In this document: positions 49,815 to 58,022 of the stretch, one piece after another | Position numbering within the stretch: position 1 is the stretch's first letter | Layout: each line of letters opens with the position of its first letter | Assembly: GCA_964542455.1 (NCBI GenBank) | Contig: CAZIUC010000014.1 | Coordinates: 29,827 to 93,826, forward strand | DNA from: PFJX01 sp964542455 | GTDB taxonomy: Bacteria; Pseudomonadota; Gammaproteobacteria; Burkholderiales; Thiobacillaceae | Reading direction: 5' to 3' | Length of the DNA: 64,000 nt | Translations under genes and position numbers: made by a program | The notes under the pieces: generated by a model | What the model was told of the DNA's origin: nothing | What the model saw: only the letters and a program-made list of their open reading frames with translations | Databases searched by the model: none

Positions 49815-50918
49815 TCAGGCGGTGCGCATGAGCAGAAAATACTGCACTTTCATTGTCACGGCCGCACCGATGACGATACCGAAAAAGACGATGAAGGAAC
49901 TGAGCGCGAGCGTGGAGACGCCGGTCACCCCCTGGCCGATCGTGCAGCCCGCCGCGGTGACACCGCCGAAACCCATGAGCACCGCGCCAACAAGGTGCCG
50001 GAACATGTCCTGCGGAGAATTGAAGTATTCCCAACGGAACGTGCGGTTGAACACCGAATAGATGAAGGAACCGATCACCACCCCGAATACGCTGGCGATG
50101 CCGAAGGTAACGCTCTTGTCACGCCAGTAAGCCCACAGATCCATGGTGTAGCCCAGCGGTCCCACGAAGGTCATGGACTCGGCCAGCTTGGAATCCGTGC
50201 CGAGGTAGGATTTCTCCATGAACTCGTTTTCCGCGTAACCCATGTGGCCGGTGACATACCAGCCAGCCACCACCACGAGACCAACCACCAGGCCGGAGAG
50301 AAGATTGTCATGGCTTTCCCGGAACTCCTTGTTTATGAAAACGAAGACGAGGATGGCGGCGGAAACGGCAAGTGCGAACATAAGCGGCGCGCTCTTGTCG
50401 ACCATGCCGAGCAGACTGGGAAGGGTTTGCAGGCCATCGAAGCGAATGGTGAAGACCTCGGCGCGCAATACCTTGTCCACGACCACTCGCAATACGCCGT
50501 TCATGGTCACCAGCGCGGAATAACCGAGGAACAGGAACACCACGACCGATTTCAGATTGCCGCCACCCAGGCGCACCAGGGTTCTTTGACCGCAGCCACC
50601 GGCCAGGGTCATGCCGACACCGAAGGTCAGCCCGCCGACCAGCGCGCCCATCCAGTACACCGTGCCGCGTGTGTAATAGGTCTGTCCGAGATCGAGATAA
50701 CCGTAGTAAACCAACAAATTGGTACCGAGGATGGCGACGGCGATGCCCAGCAACCAGGCCCGCATGCGCCCCCATTCGCCCATGTTGACCACATCCGACA
50801 CCGCCCCCATGGTGCAGAAACTGGTTTTGTTGGCGACATACCCGAATATGAAGGCCAGGATAAATCCCATCCACGCCACCATTTGCGCCAGATTTTGTGT
50901 ATTTGCCATCGAATCCAT
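49815..50918 (-). CDS. YeeE/YedE-family membrane transporter
   Basis: A 367-residue protein with about ten membrane helices. Two family repeats are visible: NKTSFCTMGAVSDVV and GMTLAGGCGQRTLVRLGGGN in the first half, and GFGGVTAAGCTIGQGVTG in the second, each with a conserved cysteine. YeeE proteins import thiosulfate or other sulfur compounds. ATG 50918 has GAGGAG upstream; 50921 is an alternative. The next downstream gene encodes the thioredoxin. Confidence 0.9.
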   Translation of the reverse strand: MDSMANTQNLAQMVAWMGFILAFIFGYVANKTSFCTMGAVSDVVNMGEWGRMRAWLLGIAVAILGTNLLVYYGYLDLGQTYYTRGTVYWMGALVGGLTFGVGMTLAGGCGQRTLVRLGGGNLKSVVVFLFLGYSALVTMNGVLRVVVDKVLRAEVFTIRFDGLQTLPSLLGMVDKSAPLMFALAVSAAILVFVFINKEFRESHDNLLSGLVVGLVVVAGWYVTGHMGYAENEFMEKSYLGTDSKLAESMTFVGPLGYTMDLWAYWRDKSVTFGIASVFGVVIGSFIYSVFNRTFRWEYFNSPQDMFRHLVGAVLMGFGGVTAAGCTIGQGVTGVSTLALSSFIVFFGIVIGAAVTMKVQYFLLMRTA

Positions 50919-51080
50919 CATGTCTCCTCAGTCATTTGGATGTAACAAAACCGCCTGGATTATAGGGGCAAGGCCCATCCGGAAATTTGCTTCAACTCCA
51001 TAGAAACATGCCGGGCTGCCCCAATCGTTTATTGGTCGCCTCGGGGAGAGAACGCCACGCGGCGGTGTTTTCGTGAGCGC

Positions 51081-51770
51081 TCAATAACGGGTGGGATCGG
51101 GAACTCCGGCTTCCACAAAGCCCTGTCGACGTAGACGGCAAGAATCGCAAAGACCGCAGGCACGCCCGGTTGCATCGGCCTGATAGCAGGATACGGTCTG
51201 CGCATAATCCACGCCCAGACGCATCCCCAGGCGGATGATCTCGGCCTTGGACAGGTCGATCAGCGGCGCCCGGACATGAATGGGCCGCCCTTCGACGGCG
51301 CGCTTGGTGGCGACGTCCGCCAGGCGCTGATAGGCCGCGATGAAGTCTGGCCGGCAGTCCGGGTAGCCGGAATAATCCAGGGCATTGACGCCGATGTAGA
51401 TGGCCTCGGCGTCCAGCACCTCGGCCCAGCCCAGCGCCAGTGACAACATGATGGTGTTGCGCGCCGGCACATAGGTCACCGGAATGCCCTCGCTGGGAGA
51501 CTCCGGCACGGCGATGCTGTCATCGGTGAGCGCGGAACCCCCGAACGAACCCATATCCAGGCGCATGACTCGAAGTTCACACACGCCCTGGTGGCTGGAG
51601 ACGGCACGCGCCGCCGCCAATTCGGCATGATGGCGCTGACCGTAATCCAGGCTGAGCGCATAGCAGTCAAAGCCCTGTTCGCGCGCCACGGCGAGCGCGG
51701 TGGCGGAATCCAGGCCACCGGAGAGCAGCACCACGGCACGCTTTTCAATAATTCTAGAAACGGCAGGCAT
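51081..51770 (-). CDS. queC: 7-cyano-7-deazaguanine synthase
   Basis: A 229-residue ATP-dependent enzyme of queuosine synthesis that makes preQ0 from CDG. The PP-loop is VVLLSGGLDSATALAV; the zinc cysteines are in CYQADATGRACGLCDSC. ATG 51770 overlaps the queE stop by one base (TAATG). It acts after QueE. Confidence 0.96.
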   Translation of the reverse strand: MPAVSRIIEKRAVVLLSGGLDSATALAVAREQGFDCYALSLDYGQRHHAELAAARAVSSHQGVCELRVMRLDMGSFGGSALTDDSIAVPESPSEGIPVTYVPARNTIMLSLALGWAEVLDAEAIYIGVNALDYSGYPDCRPDFIAAYQRLADVATKRAVEGRPIHVRAPLIDLSKAEIIRLGMRLGVDYAQTVSCYQADATGRACGLCDSCRLRRQGFVEAGVPDPTRY

Positions 51771-52426
51771 TACTTCCCCCGTGCCTCGCTCCAGAGCAGT
51801 TTGTGCAATTGCACCTGCATGCGCACCGGCAGCCCGTCGCGCAGTATCCATTCCGCCAGATGGGTTGGATCAAGCATGCTCCAGGCTGGCGAAAACAGTG
51901 CCGGACAGCGTGCCGTGATACCACGTTCCCGCAGTATGTCCCGCGCCCACAGGTAATCCGCCTCGCCGGTAAGCACGAACTTCACTTCATCGCGCGGGGT
52001 GAGCCGTTCGAGATTGCGCCAGAGGTTGCGCTCCACCTCGCCCGAACCCGGCGTCTTCACATCGACGATGCGCGCCACTCGCGCATCCACCGGACTGATA
52101 TCGAGCGCGCCGCTGGTTTCCAGGGAAACGTCAAAGCCGGCGTCGCACAGGACCGTGAGCAGATCGAGACAACCCTTCTGTGCCAATGGCTCACCGCCAC
52201 TGACCGTGACATGACGGGTGGGAAAACCGCGTGTTTGTGCAAGGAGATCACCGACCGTGCGCCATTCACCGCCCTGAAAAGCATATTCGGTATCGCAATA
52301 ACCGCAGCGCAGGGGACAGCCGGTCAGGCGGATGAACACGCTCGGCAGGCCGACACGACTAGCCTCCCCCTGCAGAGAAAAGAAGACTTCGCTGACACGA
52401 AGCCGGGTATCGAACAACGCGTTCAA
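51770..52426 (-). CDS. queE: 7-carboxy-7-deazaguanine synthase
   Basis: A 218-residue radical SAM enzyme of queuosine synthesis. The cluster cysteines are in TGCPLRCGYCDTEYAF, and the GGEPL motif that binds SAM follows (TVSGGEPLAQ). The only plausible start is TTG at 52426, overlapping the cpoB stop (TTGA). QueE-QueC next to the Tol-Pal operon is a common proteobacterial arrangement. Confidence 0.95.
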   Translation of the reverse strand: MNALFDTRLRVSEVFFSLQGEASRVGLPSVFIRLTGCPLRCGYCDTEYAFQGGEWRTVGDLLAQTRGFPTRHVTVSGGEPLAQKGCLDLLTVLCDAGFDVSLETSGALDISPVDARVARIVDVKTPGSGEVERNLWRNLERLTPRDEVKFVLTGEADYLWARDILRERGITARCPALFSPAWSMLDPTHLAEWILRDGLPVRMQVQLHKLLWSEARGK

Positions 52427-53223
52427 TTGAGCGTGGCGAGCAACTTCTTGCCGGTGGCTGCCGCCTTGCTGCTGGGATATTTGGCGATCAACTGCTCCAG
52501 GGTGGCACGCCCTTGAGCCAGCTCATTCGATTGAATCCGAGCCCGCGCCAGTGACAGCATGGCATCGGGCGCCTTGGAACTGGTCGGATAATCGTCGATC
52601 AATTTCTGGTAGGAAGTCGCCGCGGCGGGGAAATCACCCAGATTGACCTGGGAGAAACCCATCCAGTAGGCCGCGTTGGGCGCCAGACTGCCATTCGGAT
52701 ATTGCTCCATGAAGGCACGCATGGCCTGCACCGCTTCCATGTACTTGCCACCTTTGACCAGCGCATGGGCCGCGCCGTAAGCACGCGACTCCGCCTCGGG
52801 ATCGGCGGCGGGTGCCGCGGCCGCCGGCAAGCTGGCCAGAGCCTGAGCCGATTGCAGACGGATGGTATCGGTCTGCGCGGTCACGGGCCGGTTCGCCAAT
52901 TCCCTGACCTGACCGAGGCGCGTGTCCAGATCCACGAACAGATCCTTGACACGCTTCTCCGCCACATCCATCTGATACGCCTGCTCTTCCTGGAAGCCGC
53001 GCAATCGCGCCACTTCAGCCTTGAGCGCCTCGATCTGGTTGAGCAAGCCAATCACACCCTGGTTCTGCATCTGCGCTTCCATGCGTGTGATGCGTTCCTG
53101 TTGCGCCTGCAAGGTTTTCTGCAATTCGGCGGTACGCGTCAGCGCATCTTCCGCCGGGCCGGCATAAGCGCAGGGTACCGCGAGAAAAACGGCCGCCCAG
53201 ACTATCCGCGCCATCTTGTTCAT
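52423..53223 (-). CDS. cpoB: Cell division coordinator CpoB (YbgF)
   Basis: A 266-residue periplasmic protein. A signal peptide (MNKMARIVWAAVFLAVPCAYA) is followed by a coiled coil (residues 25-115, LQKTLQAQQERITRMEAQMQ) and TPR repeats (EAVQAMRAFMEQYPNGSLAPNAAYWMGFSQVNLGDFPAAATSYQKLIDDYP is the clearest, two motifs long). It coordinates peptidoglycan synthesis with outer-membrane constriction via TolA. It lies 36 bases after pal. Confidence 0.93.
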   Translation of the reverse strand: MNKMARIVWAAVFLAVPCAYAGPAEDALTRTAELQKTLQAQQERITRMEAQMQNQGVIGLLNQIEALKAEVARLRGFQEEQAYQMDVAEKRVKDLFVDLDTRLGQVRELANRPVTAQTDTIRLQSAQALASLPAAAAPAADPEAESRAYGAAHALVKGGKYMEAVQAMRAFMEQYPNGSLAPNAAYWMGFSQVNLGDFPAAATSYQKLIDDYPTSSKAPDAMLSLARARIQSNELAQGRATLEQLIAKYPSSKAAATGKKLLATLN

Positions 53224-53259
53224 CCAGAAACTCCTTTATTCAGTTATTAACCTCGTGCA

Positions 53260-54057
53260 TCACTCGCCCTGATAAAGAATCTCGGTGCGGCGATTCTGCT
53301 GCCAGGCAGCTTCATCATGCCCCTCGGCGATCGGTTTCTCCTCACCCATGGAAACGGCTTCCATCTGTGCTTCCGGCACACCCAGCAGGTTCATGGCCTT
53401 GAACACGCTTTCCGCGCGACGCTGGCCCAGCGCCAGGTTGTATTCGCGGCTGCCGCGCTCATCGGCGTGGCCTTGCAGGATGGCCTTGGCATCCTTGTGG
53501 GCCTTCATGAACTGGACATGTGCTTCGAGCACCGGGCGGTATTCGTCACGAATGGCCGCGCTGTCGAAGTCGAACAGCAGACGGCGCTTCGACAGAGGAT
53601 TCTCGGGATTCTTCAGATCACCCCAGGTCGGCACGGTGTCAGGCTGGGGCAGGGTAGAGGCGTCTTGCGCAGTCATGGACTTGCCCTCTCCCGCGGTTTC
53701 ACCGCCCTTTGCCTCAGCGGCTGACTTGCCATCAGCCAGAGCTTGGACTTCGCTGCTCGCGGCCATCGCGCCACGCGTTTGTACGGAATCCGTGGTCTTG
53801 CTCGAGATGGGTTGGGTCGCGGTGCCCGAAGTATGCACACCAGCGCCCGACTTGTTCACCGATCCGGATACCGGTATCGCGCTTGCGGCCCCTTGGGTTT
53901 CGACCCTGGTGGCCTCGACAATTTTCACGCCCCCCATCTGCTCGGATTCCGTGGCCTTGATACCACGATCCTCGATGGCGGCTTCTTGGGAGGGTTTGCT
54001 AGCGCAACCGGCCAAAAGCGCGGCCAGCAGGAGGACAGAATAAGCGAGTTGTTTCAT
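53260..54057 (-). CDS. pal: Peptidoglycan-associated lipoprotein Pal, with long linker
   Basis: An outer-membrane lipoprotein of 265 residues. The lipobox ends at Cys18 (LLLAALLAGC). The OmpA-like domain (LFDFDSAAIRDEYRPVL ... LQGHADERGSREYNLALGQRRAESV) occupies about residues 160-265 and binds peptidoglycan. Between them lies a linker of about 140 residues rich in Ala, Ser, Thr and Gly, roughly three times longer than in E. coli Pal. ATG 54057 follows AAGGAG. It is translated from the tol operon. Confidence 0.95.
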   Translation of the reverse strand: MKQLAYSVLLLAALLAGCASKPSQEAAIEDRGIKATESEQMGGVKIVEATRVETQGAASAIPVSGSVNKSGAGVHTSGTATQPISSKTTDSVQTRGAMAASSEVQALADGKSAAEAKGGETAGEGKSMTAQDASTLPQPDTVPTWGDLKNPENPLSKRRLLFDFDSAAIRDEYRPVLEAHVQFMKAHKDAKAILQGHADERGSREYNLALGQRRAESVFKAMNLLGVPEAQMEAVSMGEEKPIAEGHDEAAWQQNRRTEILYQGE

Positions 54058-54113
54058 TGGAACTCCTTGCGTAATGTTGAGTGATCTCGGGGATCGCAAT
54101 CCGGGAAACGATA

Positions 54114-55388
54114 TCAGGGGCCCCAGGCCGGCTCGCGCAAATCCCCACTTTGCGAAAGACGCTGTTTAACCTTGCCATCCACGCTGACCGTGGCAAGTAC
54201 ACCACGATCATTGACCAGAGTGGCATAAAGCAGCAGGCGGCCATTGGCCGCGAAGCTGGGGGATTCGTCATACACCGTCTCGGTAAGCACCTGCATCTGG
54301 CGGCTATTCAGATCCATCACCGCGATGTGGAAACGTCCGTCACGGCGATGCACAAAAGCCAATGTGCGCCCATCCGGCGACAGCGCGGGCGATACATTGT
54401 AGCCCCCATCGAAAGTGACCCGGGTCGCCACCCCGGTTGCCAGGGAAGCACGATATATCTGCGGCGAGCCGCCACGATCGGACGTGAAATATAGCCACTG
54501 GCCATCCGGACTGAACACGGCCTCGGTATCCAGCGCGCCGCCGCGTGTGAAGCGGGCAGCCTCGCCGGTGAGCAGATCGAGCAGGTAGATCTGTGAAGTC
54601 TCGTCCTTGGACAGCGTGACCGCCAGGCGGCGGCCATCCGGGGACCAGGCCGGCGCCGAGTTGGAGCCGCGAAATTTCGCCACCGCGTGGCGATGCCCGT
54701 CGGCCAGATTCTGCACATAGACCACCGGCTTCTTGTCCTCGAACGAGACATAGGCAAGACGTCGGCCGTCGGGCGACCAGGCCGGGGAAATCAGGGGTTC
54801 CGGGGAAGCGGTCACGGTCACCGCGTTCTGGCTGTCGGCATCCGCCACCTGGAGCTCATAACGGCCATTGCGTTTGAGGATGTAGGCGATGCGCCCGCCA
54901 TAGGCTCCCGGCTCACCCAGCAAGGCCTGATGCACGGCATCGGCGATCCGGTGCGCCACGGTACGCAGGCCTTCCGGCGTGGTGGTATAGGCCAGGGCGG
55001 TCAACTGTGTCTGGCGCACGACATCGAACAACCAGAAGCGGACTTCAATGCGATCGTTGCTCACCGGACGAATCTGGCCGATCACCACGGCATCGGCCCC
55101 GCGGCTTTTCCAGGCCGGCAGTTGCAGCGCCTGCGGTTCAGCCGGCGGGACACTCACGTCGCTGACATCCAGCATCCGGAAGTAGCCACTGCGCCCAAGG
55201 TCGCCGGTCACCACTTCGGCCGGATTCTGCAAGCTGGGCGGCATGCCGGGTGAAACGGGAATCGAGAACGGCAGAATCGCGATGGGAACACGGTTGGCGG
55301 CGCCACCGACGATCTCGATGGTCATCGCCGCCTTCGCCGGCAAGGCCAGCAGACAAAACAACAGGGGTAGGAATAGACGAAAAAACAT
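54114..55388 (-). CDS. tolB: Tol-Pal system protein TolB
   Basis: A 424-residue periplasmic protein: signal peptide (LFLPLLFCLLALPAKA), an N-terminal domain, then a six-bladed beta-propeller with repeated WSPDGRRLAYVSFED, WSPDGRRLAVTLS, FSPDGQWLYFTSDR and LSPDGRTLAFVHR. It binds Pal and TolA. It begins 61 bases after tolA. Confidence 0.96.
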   Translation of the reverse strand: MFFRLFLPLLFCLLALPAKAAMTIEIVGGAANRVPIAILPFSIPVSPGMPPSLQNPAEVVTGDLGRSGYFRMLDVSDVSVPPAEPQALQLPAWKSRGADAVVIGQIRPVSNDRIEVRFWLFDVVRQTQLTALAYTTTPEGLRTVAHRIADAVHQALLGEPGAYGGRIAYILKRNGRYELQVADADSQNAVTVTASPEPLISPAWSPDGRRLAYVSFEDKKPVVYVQNLADGHRHAVAKFRGSNSAPAWSPDGRRLAVTLSKDETSQIYLLDLLTGEAARFTRGGALDTEAVFSPDGQWLYFTSDRGGSPQIYRASLATGVATRVTFDGGYNVSPALSPDGRTLAFVHRRDGRFHIAVMDLNSRQMQVLTETVYDESPSFAANGRLLLYATLVNDRGVLATVSVDGKVKQRLSQSGDLREPAWGP

Positions 55389-55449
55389 AGAAGATACCGG
55401 CTGTAACGCCGCGAATGTTATCAGTAAAAAAATAGCCGCCAGTCAGGCT

Positions 55450-56328
55450 TTATTCCTCTCGCGGCCGGAACTTGAGGATCAGATCATCGCGAAACACCGC
55501 CGCGACATCGCGTTCATTGGGCAATGGCAGCGGTGAAGCCTTGAGAATGGCGCGCTCCATTTCCTGGTCGTAGGCCGGCTGGCCACTGCTGCGCACCAGG
55601 GTCACCCGCAGGACTTCACCATTGGGCAACAGCATCACCTTGAAAACCACCTCCGGATTGCCGGTGAGGTGTTGTGGAAGGCGCAGATAACCCAGGATTT
55701 TGCCGCGTATCCGATCCTGGAATTCACTGACCAGGCGGGCTTGTCGGCTGGACTTGGCCTGCTGCATCTGGAGCGCGCCTCGTAACTGGTTTTCTTCGGC
55801 ATCCAGTTCCTCTCGCGCCTGACGAGCGAGTTCCTGTTCCATTTCCCGGCGTCTTTGATCGCGCTGCAAGTTCTCCCGCAGGAGCCTTTCCGCCCGCGCC
55901 ACCTTTTCACTCTCGATACGCGCATTTTCTTCGGCCTGGCGCAGCAATTCCGCCTGCTCGCGAGCCTCCTTCTCGCGCTGTTTCTTCTCGGCGCGTTCCA
56001 ACGCGATATCCGGCTTGGCCACCGCCGGTTTGGGCACGTCGGGCTTGGCCACCGCGGGCTTGGGCGCCTCGATCTTGGGCACTTCGGGTTTTGCCAGCGC
56101 TGGCGGCGGCAACGGCTCGGGCATGGGTTCCGGTGGCGGTTCGGGCGGCAACTCCGGCATGAGCCTGGCCGGCGGGTCGGGCAAAGCACTCCACAACTCC
56201 GCCTGCACCGGCAGGTGTGGCAGGCTGCGCCAGGAAACACTCATAAGGAGAATGCCGACGAATACACCATGCACCAGCAGCGACATGCCGCCGGAGGAAA
56301 AATGCTGGAAGGGGCCGGCCCGAGTCAT
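55450..56328 (-). CDS. tolA: Tol-Pal system protein TolA
   Basis: A 292-residue inner-membrane protein that spans the periplasm. An N-terminal helix (LLVHGVFVGILLMSVSW) is followed by a Pro-rich stretch with KP repeats, an alpha-helical coiled region (ALERAEKKQREKEAREQAEL...) and a C-terminal TonB-like domain ending LILKFRPREE. It links TolQR to Pal. It starts 7 bases after tolR. Confidence 0.93.
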   Translation of the reverse strand: MTRAGPFQHFSSGGMSLLVHGVFVGILLMSVSWRSLPHLPVQAELWSALPDPPARLMPELPPEPPPEPMPEPLPPPALAKPEVPKIEAPKPAVAKPDVPKPAVAKPDIALERAEKKQREKEAREQAELLRQAEENARIESEKVARAERLLRENLQRDQRRREMEQELARQAREELDAEENQLRGALQMQQAKSSRQARLVSEFQDRIRGKILGYLRLPQHLTGNPEVVFKVMLLPNGEVLRVTLVRSSGQPAYDQEMERAILKASPLPLPNERDVAAVFRDDLILKFRPREE

Positions 56329-56335
56329 ACCGCGT

Positions 56336-56755
56336 TCAAGGCTGCGCCGGTTTCACCAGCAAGCCGACGCGGGCCACACCCAGAGTTTGCAGGGTATCCA
56401 TCACCTGCATGACGTGTTCGTAGCGCACACCCTTGTCGGCGGAAATGACCACCGCCTGCCCAGGCTGTGCCTGTTGCCGGGCGCGCACGGCGTCCGCGAG
56501 CGCCGTTGCGGCCACCGCCTCGCCCGCCTCGTTCAGTCCACGATCACGCAGCAGCAGTGAGCCATCCTCGCGCAGCATCACTTCCAGCGGCATGCTCGGA
56601 GCGGCGGCGCTCTTGCCCATGCTGGGAAGTTCCACCTGGGTCGGATTGATGAATGGCGCGGTAACCATGAAGATCACCAACAGCACCAACATCACGTCGA
56701 TATAGGGCACGACGTTGATCTGATTTACTGCCTTGCGAGTGCGACGCGGGATCAT
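56336..56755 (-). CDS. tolR: Tol-Pal system protein TolR
   Basis: A 139-residue ExbD-family protein. One N-terminal helix (INVVPYIDVMLVLLVIFMVTAP) contains the key membrane aspartate (YIDVMLVLL); the rest is periplasmic. It forms the proton channel with TolQ. Its ATG overlaps the tolQ stop by one base (TAATG). Confidence 0.96.
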   Translation of the reverse strand: MIPRRTRKAVNQINVVPYIDVMLVLLVIFMVTAPFINPTQVELPSMGKSAAAPSMPLEVMLREDGSLLLRDRGLNEAGEAVAATALADAVRARQQAQPGQAVVISADKGVRYEHVMQVMDTLQTLGVARVGLLVKPAQP

Positions 56756-57432
56756 TAGTGACCAACCTCCTGTTGCAGGATGTTGGAAAACTCCTCCATG
56801 AAGATGTCATAGCGGTTGGCCAGACGATCGATGTCATGGGTGAAGCGGTTGTAGGCGATCACGGCGGGAATCGCCGCGAACAGGCCGATGGCGGTGGCGA
56901 TCAGCGCCTCGGCGATGCCTGGCGCCACCTGCGCCAGGGTGGTCTGCGCCACGTTGGACAGGCCCATGAAGGCATTCATGATGCCCCACACGGTGCCCAA
57001 CAGACCGATGTAAGGCGAAACCGATCCCACCGTCGCCAGGAAGGGCAGATACGACTCCACCTGATCCATCTCGCGCTGGTAGGCGGCGCGCATGGCGCGA
57101 CGCGCGCTTTCCACCACCGCCTGAGCGTCGACGGCGCGTCCGCGCTTGGCTCGGAACTCACGCATGCCGGCGCGGAATACTTCCTCCAGACTGCTGCGGC
57201 GCCCCTCCTCATCGACCCGATCGAGCACATTCTTGTGACCACCACCCCAGAACTCCTTCTCGAAAGACTCCGCGTCCCGCCGCTCGCGGTGCAGAGTGAA
57301 CAGCTTCTCGAAGATCAGCCACCACGAAACCACCGAGGCGAACAGCAACAGCAGCATCACCCCCTTCACCACCCAACTGGCCTGGGCGACAAGGTTGATC
57401 AGGTTCATATCGTGCGAGAGAGAGAGTTCCAT
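56755..57432 (-). CDS. tolQ: Tol-Pal system protein TolQ
   Basis: A 225-residue ExbB-family proton-channel protein with three membrane helices (LVAQASWVVKGVMLLLLFASVVSWWLI; YLPFLATVGSVSPYIGLLGTVWGIMNAF; GIAEALIATAIGLFAAIPAVIAYN). The conserved LGTVWGIM and AIGLFAAIPAV motifs are intact. It starts in overlap with the ybgC stop (TGATGG). Confidence 0.96.
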   Translation of the reverse strand: MELSLSHDMNLINLVAQASWVVKGVMLLLLFASVVSWWLIFEKLFTLHRERRDAESFEKEFWGGGHKNVLDRVDEEGRRSSLEEVFRAGMREFRAKRGRAVDAQAVVESARRAMRAAYQREMDQVESYLPFLATVGSVSPYIGLLGTVWGIMNAFMGLSNVAQTTLAQVAPGIAEALIATAIGLFAAIPAVIAYNRFTHDIDRLANRYDIFMEEFSNILQQEVGH

Positions 57433-57839
57433 CAGGGCTGTATCTTTTCGGTAACGAAGCTGGGGATTCTAGCCGGGCGAAAGCCACTCGGCTCCACACA
57501 TGCCAACCACACTCGCGCGACAAGCAAACGCTCACTTCCGCGCACGACTTCCTGCACCATGACCAAGCTGGCGCGCCCAAGTTCACTCAAACGGCTGCGC
57601 ACCAGCAAACGGTCATTGAAACGCGCGGGGCGCAGGTAGTCCGCCTCCACCCGCCGCACCACGAAAAGCACACCGGCGTCAGTCGCCAGATGGTCCTGTT
57701 CCAGGCCCAGGGCGGATAGCCATTCGGTGCGCGCGCGCTCCAGGAATTTCAGATAGTTGGCGTAATACACCACGCCACCCGCGTCGGTATCTTCCCAGTA
57801 GACACGCACCGGCCAGTCGAAGATGGGGGAATCGTTCAT
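57432..57839 (-). CDS. ybgC: Acyl-CoA thioesterase YbgC
   Basis: A 135-residue hotdog-fold thioesterase, the usual first gene of the tol operon. The motif VYWEDTDAGGVVYYANYLKFLERARTEW carries the catalytic aspartate. Two adjacent ATGs are possible (57842 and 57839); no Shine-Dalgarno is visible. A heptanucleotide tandem repeat begins 3 bases upstream and the reading frame is open through it. Confidence 0.93.
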   Translation of the reverse strand: MNDSPIFDWPVRVYWEDTDAGGVVYYANYLKFLERARTEWLSALGLEQDHLATDAGVLFVVRRVEADYLRPARFNDRLLVRSRLSELGRASLVMVQEVVRGSERLLVARVWLACVEPSGFRPARIPSFVTEKIQP

Positions 57840-57844
57840 CATGA

Positions 57845-57872
57845 GATTTCGGATTTCGGATTTCGGATTTCG
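57845..57872. repeat. Four tandem copies of a heptanucleotide
   Basis: GATTTCG is repeated four times without interruption (57845-57851, 57852-57858, 57859-57865, 57866-57872), immediately upstream of ybgC. A change of one repeat (7 bases) would alter promoter/leader spacing and could also shift any upstream start frame. Confidence 0.85.
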
Positions 57873-57953
57873 ATTGGCGACATTTTGCGAGTTCCGGCCC
57901 GCAGTGCGACCAACCGGGTTGGCAGGGTGGCTCCCCGGCACCCCGGGAAACCC

Positions 57954-58022
57954 GTAGCGCAGGCGTCTCGCCTGCTCGTTGACCTGATTAGAAGAAAGAA
58001 GCCGGCGAGACGCCGGCGCTAC
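57954..58022. repeat. Inverted pair of GTAGCGC-family repeats
   Basis: The first unit is 57954-57975 (GTAGCGCAGGCGTCTCGCCT...), the second, reversed, 58001-58022. The two differ at only two positions, and both changes keep each unit's own hairpin paired (A:T against C:G). The last bases of the second unit provide the TAG stop of ruvB. Confidence 0.75.
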
